Source of the DNA: a virus
Virus record (IMG/VR): IMGVR_UViG_3300044701_004230
Coordinates: 1 to 42,046 of that record
Length of the DNA: 42,046 bases
Direction: 5' to 3' (one strand)
Below are positions 28,001 through 34,782 of this stretch, piece after piece. Both the position numbers and the translations under genes were made by a program. The notes beneath the pieces were generated by a model. The model was not told the origin of the DNA, searched no databases, and was given only the letters and a program-made list of their open reading frames with translations. Within the stretch, counting starts at the first letter, position 1, and each line of letters opens with the position of its first letter.

Positions 28001-29056
28001 CAGTAATGGCAGGACTTTTAATAGCACTGATGAGGTTACTTCACCAGCTTTAACCATCTCGTTCAACTTTTGAACCGATACGCCAATCGCGTTCGCCAGG
28101 TCAACACGGAAGGCCGGATCCGCTTCAGAGATCTGCTGGTTCAATTCTTCAGCCATCAGCTTACCCTTGCCGAAGGCTTGAATCACACCATTCATTATCC
28201 TCTTCGACTCATCGGCGCTCTTACCGAAAACGGCAAACCTAGAGCTTAATGCCTGAGTGATCTTGCTTACGTCTTCCAGACTTCCGCCAGACTGAAGGAT
28301 CGCAGGCGAAAGTTGCTGGAAGCCCTGCCTGACGGTCTTTAGGTCAACGCCAAGGTTCAGGGAAATCCTTGAGCTTTCCGATAGCGCAACACTTGCTCCT
28401 TCCAGTCCCTGTCCAATTGCTTGGAATGTTAGCTCTGTCGATTGTATCTGTTTTAAGGCATCGGAAAATTGATTAACGAAGCCAGTGACTTGCTGTATAA
28501 TAATTGCCAGACTTTGGAAAATATTAACTGCCTGGCTGATGCCTTGACCGAAGTTCAGAAGCCCTTGAAGGTTGAGGTCGCTCTTGAGACGTGACCAGAA
28601 AGAAGAAGCGCCAGCCTGTTCAAGTGCCTTACTAAGTGCCGCGACTCGTTGATTGGCTATAACCCATTGCTGGTTTGTTACAGCAATCGTCTTGCCATAC
28701 TGATCAGTCGTTACAGCGATTCTGGCAATCGCATCACGAGTCTGCTTTGCCTCATTAACCTGTTGCCTTAATTTTGAAAGGCTACCATCTTGAAGTTTAT
28801 TTGCCTCTACATAATTCCTTATAAGTTTATCTGCCGCTGGATTTATTTCTCTTTCTATGACTTGCGCAATCTTTTTACCGCTACCGTCATCCCTAAAGAC
28901 TATCTTGGCTTCGATTTCGGTTTGACCGCCAAGACCTTTTTGCAGTAACCGCCTGGCTTCACTTGATCCCCTGGCAGCTAGGTCGAAAAAATCTGACAGT
29001 GCGGCTTTCGCCTGACTGGCGTCTCCTACGATGCCTATGGATAAGTCTTTGCCCAT
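25085..29056 (-). CDS. Tail tape measure protein
   Basis: 1,323 residues from ATG at 29056 (MGKDLSIGIVGDASQAKAAL). A TTG 45 nt upstream is in frame but lies inside the terminator hairpin of the tail tube gene, so I prefer the ATG. Residues ~230-352 match the tape-measure N-terminal domain (LGVDLKTVRQGFQQLSPAIL, FGKSADESKRIMNGVIQAF, KLMAEELNQQISEADPAFR). Long hydrophobic segments lie at ~425-505 and ~630-655, a Lys/Glu/Arg-rich coiled coil at ~785-1140, and the C-terminal motif YRVNELGQEAFLSRSGKLSY near residue 1220. It sets tail length; at ~1.5 Å per residue the tail would be about 200 nm. There is no lysozyme or peptidase motif. Confidence 0.93.
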   Translation of the reverse strand: MGKDLSIGIVGDASQAKAALSDFFDLAARGSSEARRLLQKGLGGQTEIEAKIVFRDDGSGKKIAQVIEREINPAADKLIRNYVEANKLQDGSLSKLRQQVNEAKQTRDAIARIAVTTDQYGKTIAVTNQQWVIANQRVAALSKALEQAGASSFWSRLKSDLNLQGLLNFGQGISQAVNIFQSLAIIIQQVTGFVNQFSDALKQIQSTELTFQAIGQGLEGASVALSESSRISLNLGVDLKTVRQGFQQLSPAILQSGGSLEDVSKITQALSSRFAVFGKSADESKRIMNGVIQAFGKGKLMAEELNQQISEADPAFRVDLANAIGVSVQKLNEMVKAGEVTSSVLLKVLPLLDKSKLIYGKLGTSALDAAKAVATGNVTIAQAEAKIAALNQLSLEQFGEQFKKVSAIFKGFGAVFVDFISGLSKTEAIKTLALVLEAIGGTILEITNVVLQAILVLIKAIDPILKIVNTLLEFKPIMIAVGAAVVLFASTQLVSLVAASVAASRALAAQAAATLGLTAAQGAGTAAAGAYAASQALVATPIKTLANLFGGLGATITSALTKPLPLFSKMGGAAGSLIPKQVLLTNAFTKFGTESANALRNGATNLGTFATAVGQTRIRLDQQAAAMAAVKSNLKDILLGFAAFAVIAGVVATVATVWDTYSKTVEKANEVKKSNINIATSMTDSYDGLRTELQAGNAAWEGAIERVGRFQATIDIFRRFLGLTTVDQAALAQELDASRESFLGVQEAAAGGEAELEKLAKSSKTAQEKIAEGQPVYTTLINGIDQVISRNNAKIKALQESTFATEEERKAAVAIIEEMTRQNAALEINKDALLLRAKALGLNVAASDAVTNAIDAEVKKLEEQGNAIKEVAQAEIDAARNAEKAALIGPEKRKTALEAKYKEDIDNITKLKEAEKSRWELEKRNIDANKTGVKRYYDDQLERLNRVLAAENAIYDARIAALTGPTPAESQLKALEVSKLKKEAAQGETQEDRLRAQAQLERIEREKQIDKIKAEQAANQKRREAEQQQIEDERTREERRIENEARDAEIAHKDKINKLEEDERKKKDTYNANLKAVEEEIARIKETATATVQKWEALIEQSNNNIAKAKWEQLQATGGALTKEEFITTELEKQRNLLVEINRLRNDGGVTTPTPTGGAPKGPTPAQQKQQQQRQRQATPPIWDAFKFIAGLASGGPTTGGTTYRVNELGQEAFLSRSGKLSYINAPAWGEWTAPGAGTVIPAHITAGLDIPSGGIRANTGAAAAVGSSSTGRDNSLSQMLGAALRSPQGRVTNNVTIQSANTTKAASDILVELTKIKRNRYR

Positions 29057-29088
29057 CAAGACACCGGAACCTGGTTTAGATTGCCAAG

Positions 29089-29109
29089 AAAAAACCCCCA
29101 AAATGGGGG
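29089..29109 (-). terminator. Intrinsic terminator after the tail tube gene
   Basis: On the minus strand CCCCC-ATTTT-GGGGG is followed by six T, about 30 nt past the tube stop codon. It also covers the in-frame TTG upstream of the tape measure, so tape-measure mRNA must come from read-through or from a promoter between the hairpin and 29056. This gives high tube and low tape-measure expression. Confidence 0.88.
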
Positions 29110-29139
29110 TTGGTAGCTGTATTCAAGCCAGATTGGAGG

Positions 29140-29772
29140 TCAGGGAGTGGGGCTAGGAGCGGGGTTGGCGTCAAGGTCAATCCGATAGGCGCCGTAGCCC
29201 TGGAGGGTGGCTTCCCAAGAAACGATGGCGCCAGCCTCGATCGATTCGGTGTAACCGGTCAGGGTGCCATAGCCGTAGATGGTCTCGTCGGTGCCCGTGG
29301 GGCCCACACGAGCGAACTTCACGCGCAGGCTGTCGGCCACGGTGTTCTGCTCAGCCAGGCGGACGATCTGGTAACCAGCATCCTTAAAGTCGGCAACGCC
29401 AGCCAACGACACACTCCAGCTCTTGGAGGTAGGCACCGACAGGTTAAAGCCCTTGGTTTCGTCGTCGTAGGTCAGGATTTCTTCCGAGTTGGTATCGGTC
29501 TCAAGCGATGCGTTGGTCAGGCCGTACAGGCGGGCAACCTTGTCAAGGCCGTCCATGTCGAAGGCGGTGCCGGCAACCGTGAAGATGCCGCCGGTATAGG
29601 TGACCGAAGAGGTCGGGCTGAGCACGTTGGCGTTAGCGGCGCCAAGGTTCATGAAGGCAGTGCTGGAGGTGCCGGTGCCAGTGCTGATGCCAGTGAAGGC
29701 CGTATCTACGTCGGCGGAGGCCAGAGGCATAATGTACACATTATAGCCAAAGGCCGCTGAAAAGTTTGCCAT
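29140..29772 (-). CDS. Major tail tube protein
   Basis: 210 residues from ATG (MANFSAAFGYNVYIMPLASA). It shows the usual plan of tube subunits: an N-terminal strand, ATGTGTS-type linker (FTGISTGTGTSSTAFMNLG), a middle GLDKVARLYGLTNASLETDT, then ETKGFNLSVPTSKSWSVSLA and a C-terminal strand set ending YGAYRIDLDAN. Phage tube proteins carry 'T...W.(V)...G' in this place. It lies directly before the tape measure with its own terminator and a ~100-nt upstream gap, and its codons are GC-rich like those of the capsid gene, which fits the second most abundant virion protein. Confidence 0.83.
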   Translation of the reverse strand: MANFSAAFGYNVYIMPLASADVDTAFTGISTGTGTSSTAFMNLGAANANVLSPTSSVTYTGGIFTVAGTAFDMDGLDKVARLYGLTNASLETDTNSEEILTYDDETKGFNLSVPTSKSWSVSLAGVADFKDAGYQIVRLAEQNTVADSLRVKFARVGPTGTDETIYGYGTLTGYTESIEAGAIVSWEATLQGYGAYRIDLDANPAPSPTP

Positions 29773-29874
29773 GGGACTGATTTAGCGGGTTGAACCCAAG
29801 CGAAACGATAAAGCGGTTACCCCGCTATTATTATTTTGCCAAACTATTGTTATTCCAATTTTAGATTGTGAAAA

Positions 29875-30309
29875 TCAAACCAAAATCGGTGAGTCGCTGG
29901 GTATCAATACAAGGGTTTGGACCAAACTGCCCAAGCCATCAGCAGTTGCCAATGTTTCAATTGCTGTAGCCTTTCCAAATATTTCAACCATTCGCCTTGC
30001 TGCGTCAACCATTGTCGTACCAGTGGCCGGTGGCCATACTATTAAAAATACCTTCCACGTAATAATCGCATCGCTTGTGTTTGTAAGGTATTTCATATTG
30101 TTAACATTTCCAGAATCGTGTATAACTACTTCCAGTCCGCTTTGCGATTTCAGGTTCGGTAGATCGGCGCCCGGTGTCAAGATACTAATCGAATCTATCG
30201 GGGTTGAATTCTTAACAAAAGTATAAGATCCAACCAGCGACATGAACTCCGTATCACCAGTCAGGGTGTCAAATATAATGTCAGGAGTAGTCGCAAAATT
30301 CTGTGTCAC
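29875..30309 (-). CDS. Tail terminator-like protein
   Basis: 144 residues from a GTG. It begins VTQNFATTPDIIFDTLTGD, then DTEFMSLVGSYTF, GLEVVIHDSGNV, WKVFLIVWPPATGTTMVDAA and ARRMVEIFGKATAIETL. The plan (short helix, beta sheet, 'W.(V)(F)L.(V)...', long helix with A..(M)(V)..F) is that of tail terminator/completion proteins, which cap the tube and join it to the head. Its position directly upstream of the tail tube gene supports this. The 5' side is next to the opposite-strand HNH gene. Confidence 0.65.
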   Translation of the reverse strand: MTQNFATTPDIIFDTLTGDTEFMSLVGSYTFVKNSTPIDSISILTPGADLPNLKSQSGLEVVIHDSGNVNNMKYLTNTSDAIITWKVFLIVWPPATGTTMVDAARRMVEIFGKATAIETLATADGLGSLVQTLVLIPSDSPILV

Positions 30310-30359
30310 AACTACTCAAAAGCGTCATATTAGCTTGCCTACACAAGGTAAACTAATGC

Positions 30360-30418
30360 GAACAATCGCATAATAACCATGTCCAGGTTGAAATTCCCTG
30401 TACTCCTGACGATTGTTC
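30360..30418. repeat. 9-bp inverted repeat between HNH and tail-terminator genes
   Basis: GAACAATCG at 30360-30368 and its exact complement CGATTGTTC at 30410-30418 are separated by 41 nt. They lie in the divergent gap between the plus-strand HNH gene and the minus-strand tail-terminator-like gene. They may be an operator, a transcript hairpin, or a scar of the HNH insertion. Confidence 0.4.
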
Positions 30419-30436
30419 AAGAGAACTTGTAATCAG

Positions 30437-30991
30437 ATGCCTCTTCGAGCCACGGACTCGGTCACCTGCCCACCGTATGAACGCTCCTCTGATTACCTAC
30501 TTAACATGTCTGCCCTCACCAGCAAGGAGGCGCGACGGATTTGGCGTAGCTCGATAAAAGAAGCTTGGTCCAATCGTTGCGCCTATTGTGGCAAACCGCC
30601 AATTGATGACAACAGCCTAACAATCGATCACGTAAAACCACGCTGCCGAGGAGGCGAAGATCGCAGAAGTAATGTAATCCCAGCCTGTGTTAGCTGTAAT
30701 CTCGATAAGGGGTCCTCACAGGACTGGCTCAAATGGTATCGGGACCAACAATTCTACACTATTGAAAACGAACACAGGATAAAAGGTTGGCTATCTAATG
30801 GCACCGTAATGCCTCCCATGGAGCCATCCGAGCCAACTGATCACTTTATTGGCAACGAAGCGTCTTCAAGTGCGAAGACCGATCCTTCAAATTTTGGCAC
30901 CCGAACTGTCAATGACTTGCCACACGGCGAAAACACCTCGACGACCTTGTCAGATGCCTCCATGCTAGCGATCAGCATCCCAGTACACTGA
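30437..30991 (+). CDS. HNH endonuclease on the strand opposite to its neighbours
   Basis: 184 residues from ATG 30437; ATG 30506 (MSALTSKEARRIWRSSIKEA) is as likely and keeps the whole domain. The HNH core is intact: NRCAYCGKP, then LTIDHVKPRCRGGEDRRSN and IPACVSCNLDKGS, i.e. two CxxC zinc pairs, DH and a final N. The last ~50 residues (from 30841) are antisense to the chaperone T gene, are Ser/Thr-rich and look fortuitous. Free-standing HNH genes in phage late operons are usually homing endonucleases. The opposite strand and the position between two essential tail genes fit that. No ribosome binding site is obvious at either ATG. Confidence 0.8.
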   Translation: MPLRATDSVTCPPYERSSDYLLNMSALTSKEARRIWRSSIKEAWSNRCAYCGKPPIDDNSLTIDHVKPRCRGGEDRRSNVIPACVSCNLDKGSSQDWLKWYRDQQFYTIENEHRIKGWLSNGTVMPPMEPSEPTDHFIGNEASSSAKTDPSNFGTRTVNDLPHGENTSTTLSDASMLAISIPVH

Positions 30992-32021
30992 CCCTCGTCC
31001 ACTGAAGGGGCTAATATCACAACGAAGTCGCCCACCAGCGCCAATGGTTCTGGCGGCATGGCGTTTTCTGCGTTCGTTTTCAGATCCTTGTAGACGAATA
31101 GTGCCCAGGCAGGGAACAACCCCATATCCAATAGTGCCACAGCCGCAGCCCCATACCTCGCCGCTGGCGAGTTTGTTTCCTCCGGATCCTTATAGAAGCA
31201 AAAACTCTCAAGCGTAAACGGTTTCTTATTCTTTTTGCGATCCCTATTCATCTCTGCCGTTTGCAGCATCATCAAGGCCACCGGCAGTTCGTATTCATGC
31301 AGTTGGCGGCGATGCAATTCCTCGCTCGCCCTTACAGCATTCAACACATAGTCGTATGGCAGATCCCAGAAATTCTCGAGTTCGAACTCAGACGACCCCG
31401 GGAACCTGAACTTTAGCGTCCAGTAGTACTCCTGGAATGGGATTAGCCATCCACTTTCTTTCGTGTTGGCTTTTTTTCAATTTCTTCCACACTGAGTGCA
31501 TTCTCTTCTGTTTCTGCTGCTTTCAATTTTTCAATCGATTTAGCCTCTTCTTCTCGGTAAAGAATCGCCAGTCCTTCGATCAGGTCTGGGTGCTGCTTTA
31601 CGATGTCCTCAATCTTGAACTCGTTATCGATTCGATTGATGATAAGACAAGCAGCCTGCACCAGGTCAAGCCGATTCTGGGAATTCGTCAGATCCGAAAG
31701 CACTTTTTGGATGTCTTCGGCAAATTCAGACTCGATTTTATTTGCTAATTCGTCATCAGCGGCAGACGAGCCAGCGATGATGCCCATGATAATGTTGTAG
31801 GAGCTTTCGAGCCCCAAGTTATGAGCCCGCGACACCCGCCGAGCAAGACCGATCACCGAATTCGCGCTTGAATCAGACTGCTGGACCTGCTGTACAAAGT
31901 TCTTCTCCCCAGCCGTCAGATATCCCCGACGTTCGATCTCGAGAACACCTGACTCCTCGGTGCCAATTCGCTCAATAATGGGCTTGAGCCGTGGCTCTAC
32001 AACGAAGGGAAGGCGCGCCAT
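30841..32021 (-). CDS. Tail assembly chaperone GT fusion made by -1 frameshift
   Basis: The G frame (from ATG 32021) slips back one base at the heptamer at 31476-31470 and continues from 31470 to the TGA at 30841. The product is 393 residues: 184 of G and 209 of T. The T frame stays open from the slip site with no ATG before 31347. Its content is typical of chaperone T parts: YYWTLKFRFPG, FWDLPYDYVLNAVRASEELH, QLHEYELPVALMML, NRDRKKNKKPFTLESFCFY. In siphoviruses the G and GT products bind the tape measure during tail assembly. The unusual points are the order (before terminator and tube) and the antisense overlap of its 3' end with the HNH gene. Confidence 0.82.
31443..32021 (-). CDS. Tail assembly chaperone G (unshifted product)
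   Basis: 192 residues from ATG (MARLPFVVEPRLKPIIERIG). It includes a helical region with RGYLTAGEKNFVQQVQQSDS and an acidic C-terminal tail ending EEIEKKPTRKKVDG. It is the short, major product. The long product (see 30841-32021) leaves this frame at codons Glu182-Lys183-Lys184. In the family G is made in large excess over GT. It lies 30 nt downstream of the neck-type gene. The function call rests mainly on the slip site and the T part. Confidence 0.8.
   Translation of the reverse strand: MARLPFVVEPRLKPIIERIGTEESGVLEIERRGYLTAGEKNFVQQVQQSDSSANSVIGLARRVSRAHNLGLESSYNIIMGIIAGSSAADDELANKIESEFAEDIQKVLSDLTNSQNRLDLVQAACLIINRIDNEFKIEDIVKQHPDLIEGLAILYREEEAKSIEKLKAAETEENALSVEEIEKKPTRKKVDG
31470..31476 (-). 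promoter_or_regulatory. -1 ribosomal slippery site A AAA AAG
   Basis: Zero-frame codons GAA AAA AAG (31478-31470) contain the heptamer A-AAA-AAG, the same slip site as bacterial dnaX, in exact register. It is 24 nt before the zero-frame stop, and the -1 frame is open for 209 codons beyond. A weak TCCAG/CTGGA stem can be drawn about 35 nt downstream; no strong stimulatory structure is evident. Confidence 0.85.
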
Positions 32022-32051
32022 ATAGTCTAAAATTAGCGAAATAGTATTCCA

Positions 32052-32567
32052 TTAGCGGAATGCCTGCTCAATCGCCTGCGCGTAGATTTCTTCGTAGTTA
32101 AATTCAGGTACCGGCCCGCCACCCAATACAACCGATTCAAGCCATGGCCGCCCGGGAAGATACACCTTAGAGGCGTTCACATTGCCATACGGCAGTATGT
32201 AGCCGCCATAATGAACCAGGCCCGCATACGGCACGTTGTATTGTATGTCTATGCGATTACCGGTGACAGTTATCTGTCTCGATGCCATGAGCTTGCCGGT
32301 ATCGATGATGTTCCTGGTCCCTCCGGTGTCCCACGCCCATACTGCCGCCGATATGGCCTGATCTAGCGCCTCTCCAAGCCTTTCGGCAACAAGCTTTGCC
32401 GCCAGAGCTGTCGCCTCGTCCAGGTCCGTCAGCAGGTCAGCCGCATCCACCCCGGAAAGCTTCAGCCCAACGTTGAATCCAGGTATCGTCTTTTTCGCTA
32501 AGGAATATCTGACCTGCCTTGATGTCCCTACACCTTTTACTCTTACGTCCCGAAACGGTTTTCCCAT
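32052..32567 (-). CDS. HK97-gp10-like neck/tail completion protein
   Basis: 171 residues; the ATG overlaps the upstream stop (TAATG). It begins MGKPFRDVRVKGVGTSRQV. The key region is RNIIDTGKLMASRQITV, then IQYNVPYAGLVHYGG and LPGRPWLESVV. The 'IDTG.L..S......(Y)..YA..(V)(H)(Y)GG......RPW' pattern is that of HK97 gp10-type connector proteins, which complete the head-tail joint. Its neighbours (168-residue connector candidate upstream, chaperone downstream) agree. Confidence 0.8.
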   Translation of the reverse strand: MGKPFRDVRVKGVGTSRQVRYSLAKKTIPGFNVGLKLSGVDAADLLTDLDEATALAAKLVAERLGEALDQAISAAVWAWDTGGTRNIIDTGKLMASRQITVTGNRIDIQYNVPYAGLVHYGGYILPYGNVNASKVYLPGRPWLESVVLGGGPVPEFNYEEIYAQAIEQAFR

Positions 32568-33073
32568 TAGTTTTGGATCTCGGTGCCAGTTAGTTGCAGC
32601 TCAACACCGCCAATTTCTTGGTAAATAATGCTGTCAATACCGATGCCGCCAAAAATCCCCGAACTACGCTGGATTCTTGCGTTCATTACCGGGTCTTGAC
32701 CGATCTTAAATTGCACCTCGCGACCGGGAAGCATCCATTCCGGTTGTGTCGTCACTTGGGAAAACGCGAAACCCGACTCGCTGGACGTTCCAAGAACAAA
32801 AGTACTCGGTACCGTCGCATAAAGTAACGAATATCCGCGATAATAGAACTGGTCACCACTGGCACCTGGCAGCATTTGACCGTCAAGTTGGCTTTCCAGT
32901 GGTATTTTCTTCGATCCAGATGACACACCCGAGTACTGGATGCGTTTCATGAATGCCTTCACCAAGTAATAAGCACTTGGAGTTGAGCTAATCCGTCCAT
33001 CAGTAACCGACGGGATCCCATCAGCAACCACCAAAAGCCGAGAATTGGCGTACGGCAGTAAAGGTGATGCCAT
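32567..33073 (-). CDS. Putative head-tail connector protein
   Basis: 168 residues from ATG (MASPLLPYANSRLLVVADGI). It is beta-rich: YLVKAFMKRIQYSGVSSGSK, DGQMLPGASGDQFYYRGYSL, PEWMLPGREVQFKIGQDPVM, ending GGVELQLTGTEIQN. 'YYRGY' and 'LPGR.(V)..(I)G' are the sort of motifs found in head-closure proteins, and the gene overlaps the neck protein by 1 nt. The start has no ribosome binding site. A good AGAGAGG lies 35 nt upstream, before an ATG in another frame (33099) that would encode ~47 unrelated residues, so a leader peptide with coupling is possible. Confidence 0.6.
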   Translation of the reverse strand: MASPLLPYANSRLLVVADGIPSVTDGRISSTPSAYYLVKAFMKRIQYSGVSSGSKKIPLESQLDGQMLPGASGDQFYYRGYSLLYATVPSTFVLGTSSESGFAFSQVTTQPEWMLPGREVQFKIGQDPVMNARIQRSSGIFGGIGIDSIIYQEIGGVELQLTGTEIQN

Positions 33074-33160
33074 GTCGACACTTTTTCATAGTTTTCCATC
33101 GCACCTCTCTTTATAATTTCTTAAGAATTGAAGAAGGGCGAAGCAAGTAACCCGTATTAT

Positions 33161-33346
33161 TTATTGATCATCCGACTCACGACAGAACCGACACGATTGC
33201 AACCCAATATGCTGGACGTATGGAGCATATATTGCGTTCATCTTACGTTCCATTTGGCACCCATGACACCAAACCGGCACCGTCTCACTCGTCTCAACGA
33301 ATGATATCAATGAATTTATTTCATCGGAGTTCTCTGGGTGAACCAT
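33161..33346 (-). CDS. Small putative zinc-binding protein
   Basis: 61 residues from ATG with a good GGAG 8 nt upstream. It contains VPVWCHGCQMERKM and, 16 residues on, LQSCRFCRES, i.e. two CxxC pairs likely to bind one zinc. The N-terminal third is acidic. A TATACT box lies ~34 nt upstream of the start (33388-33383 region) and may be its promoter. It is separate from its neighbours by 87 and 135 nt. Function unknown; short Cys4 proteins of this kind in phages may bind nucleic acid or host proteins. Confidence 0.62.
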   Translation of the reverse strand: MVHPENSDEINSLISFVETSETVPVWCHGCQMERKMNAIYAPYVQHIGLQSCRFCRESDDQ

Positions 33347-33481
33347 AGAGCTACTCCAATCATTAAGTATTTGATTTCAGTATACCCGTGAACGTTGGTT
33401 TAAACCCGAAATTTTTTTGAAATTTTACTAGGCGGTATTTATTGTTACCGATTTAGAAGTGCCGACCAGTAATTGACATAG

Positions 33482-33877
33482 TCAGGAGCGAATTAAGTTC
33501 ATATAGCCACTAAATCCACCACCATACAGCGGACAAGACCCAAAGTATTGATACAACAGCCCCTGGATACGTGCAATTTCACGCTCTGGTGAGTAACTAT
33601 TACCCGGTTGACCCGTCTCCCACTCAAGAACATCCGCTTTCACAAGTGTCTTACCGCTGCTATCAGCATTCAACGTTGTCATATTCACCTGCGCTTCATC
33701 AAATTGATCCAACAGGTCCTGTATCGGGCTAACCAGCGTTGGAGAAATTTCAGCCAGTTGATTCATACATACAATAATCTGCTCCTTATGATATACGCTG
33801 ATCAACAAACCACTCGCAATTAATACCCGCACCTCATCGCCATTGCTCCACCCCGCTGCCGTGTTTAACGTGGCCAT
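33482..33877 (-). CDS. Hypothetical connector-region protein
   Basis: 131 residues from ATG (MATLNTAAGWSNGDEVRVLI). It has helical segments KEQIIVCMNQLAEISPTLVS and PIQDLLDQFDEAQVNMTTLN, and a C-terminal part with EREIARIQGLLYQYFGSCPL. The latter resembles the start of head-tail adaptor proteins (long helices followed by 'R(I)..LL..YF'), but no family is firmly recognised. A TATAGAAT sequence ~30 nt upstream could serve as its -10. The gap upstream (33878-33950) is a divergent intergenic region with the plus-strand gene. Confidence 0.58.
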   Translation of the reverse strand: MATLNTAAGWSNGDEVRVLIASGLLISVYHKEQIIVCMNQLAEISPTLVSPIQDLLDQFDEAQVNMTTLNADSSGKTLVKADVLEWETGQPGNSYSPEREIARIQGLLYQYFGSCPLYGGGFSGYMNLIRS

Positions 33878-33950
33878 CAGATGCAGAAAACATTGCTATT
33901 CTATATTTCCGTTATTTACACCATATAATATTAATAGTTACTTTTTCATC

Positions 33951-34130
33951 GTGCTACTGAACTCGTTATCCGTTTTGCTGGCAATTAAATCTAAATCTGA
34001 ATTCGGCACTCGCCAATTGTTAAGAGAACTTGAAACTTCATATAATGAAGGCTACGGCAAAACCCTGTTAATTCGTATTTTGCCACTATTAACCGTTGAC
34101 GAACGCGAGTGGTTAAGGGGGTTGTATTGA
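33951..34130 (+). CDS. Possible 59-residue plus-strand ORFan among late genes
   Basis: GTG start, 59 residues: helical and charged, SEFGTRQLLRELETSYNEGY, LLIRILPLLTVDEREWLRGL. The amino acid mix looks like a real protein, unlike shadows elsewhere. A perfect TATAAT (33924-33929) lies 22 nt upstream, but there is no ribosome binding site. The stop is one base from the stop of the convergent endonuclease gene. The first bases could be read further upstream, but that part is poor. No family recognised. Confidence 0.4.
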   Translation: MLLNSLSVLLAIKSKSEFGTRQLLRELETSYNEGYGKTLLIRILPLLTVDEREWLRGLY

Positions 34131-34131
34131 A

Positions 34132-34782
34132 TTAATGTCTTTGCAGGTATCTGATCGCATTCATTAGCCTGTCCTCGCTGTCCAAAAATTGTCCTATGCC
34201 GGTGTTACATCTTCCGCATAGTACGCCCCGCACCTTGCCGGTCCTATGATCATGATCAATGTGTAACGTTAAAGGATTCGATGGCTTCAGGGCGCATATC
34301 TCGCATGACCCGTTTGCCCTTTTTATCATCCTTTTATGTTCGTCACCCGAAATTCCATACTGCTTCAACCTGGAGGCATAGGTGCTTCTACGTCGCTTGC
34401 AATCATCAGAGCAGTACTTCAGTTTCCTTTGCGCCATAAATCGTTGTTCACATACGCTGCAATTATTTTGGATTATTGGCTTCTCGCGATTTTTTGCCTC
34501 CTCTTTCTTTTTCTGTGAATCCAAGGTTCGACAGGTTGATGAACAGAAAACATGATTGCCAGATCTTAGGGTCCTGAACACTTCCGAACACACCCTACAA
34601 CGATGATGAAATTCTGGTAAATCTTCGTGGCCGCTCTTGCGACGCTTGCTTCTTGATTTTTCGCCTAGCTTCCTGCATTTTTCACAGCAATATTTTTTAG
34701 TTAAAATATTGGTTTCAAACTTATTACTGCACAATGATCTCTTGCACTCTTTGGTGGCCAATTTAATCAACTGCGAATGCAA
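34132..34782 (-). CDS. Endonuclease VII-like HNH protein with extra zinc ribbons
   Basis: About 216 residues from a TTG; no ATG is available, and the frame is open back to ~34,900, so the start is uncertain. The C-terminal ~75 residues match recombination endonuclease VII (ISGDEHKRMIKRANGSCEIC, LTLHIDHDHRTGKVRGVLCG, RCNTGIG), with the CxxC pairs and catalytic D-H-D-H region intact. Before it come three treble-clef-like zinc ribbons (CKRSLCSNKF..YCCEKC; CRVCSEVF..FCSSTC; CSVCEQRF..YCSDDC). Endo VII-type enzymes resolve branched DNA at packaging; free-standing versions also act as homing nucleases. It lies first in the minus-strand block, at the point where transcription diverges. Confidence 0.82.
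   Translation of the reverse strand: MHSQLIKLATKECKRSLCSNKFETNILTKKYCCEKCRKLGEKSRSKRRKSGHEDLPEFHHRCRVCSEVFRTLRSGNHVFCSSTCRTLDSQKKKEEAKNREKPIIQNNCSVCEQRFMAQRKLKYCSDDCKRRRSTYASRLKQYGISGDEHKRMIKRANGSCEICALKPSNPLTLHIDHDHRTGKVRGVLCGRCNTGIGQFLDSEDRLMNAIRYLQRH

Noticed and set aside
29110-29760. 216-residue plus-strand open frame
   Set aside because: Antisense to the tail tube gene, produced by its GC-rich third positions, and it begins in the terminator hairpin.
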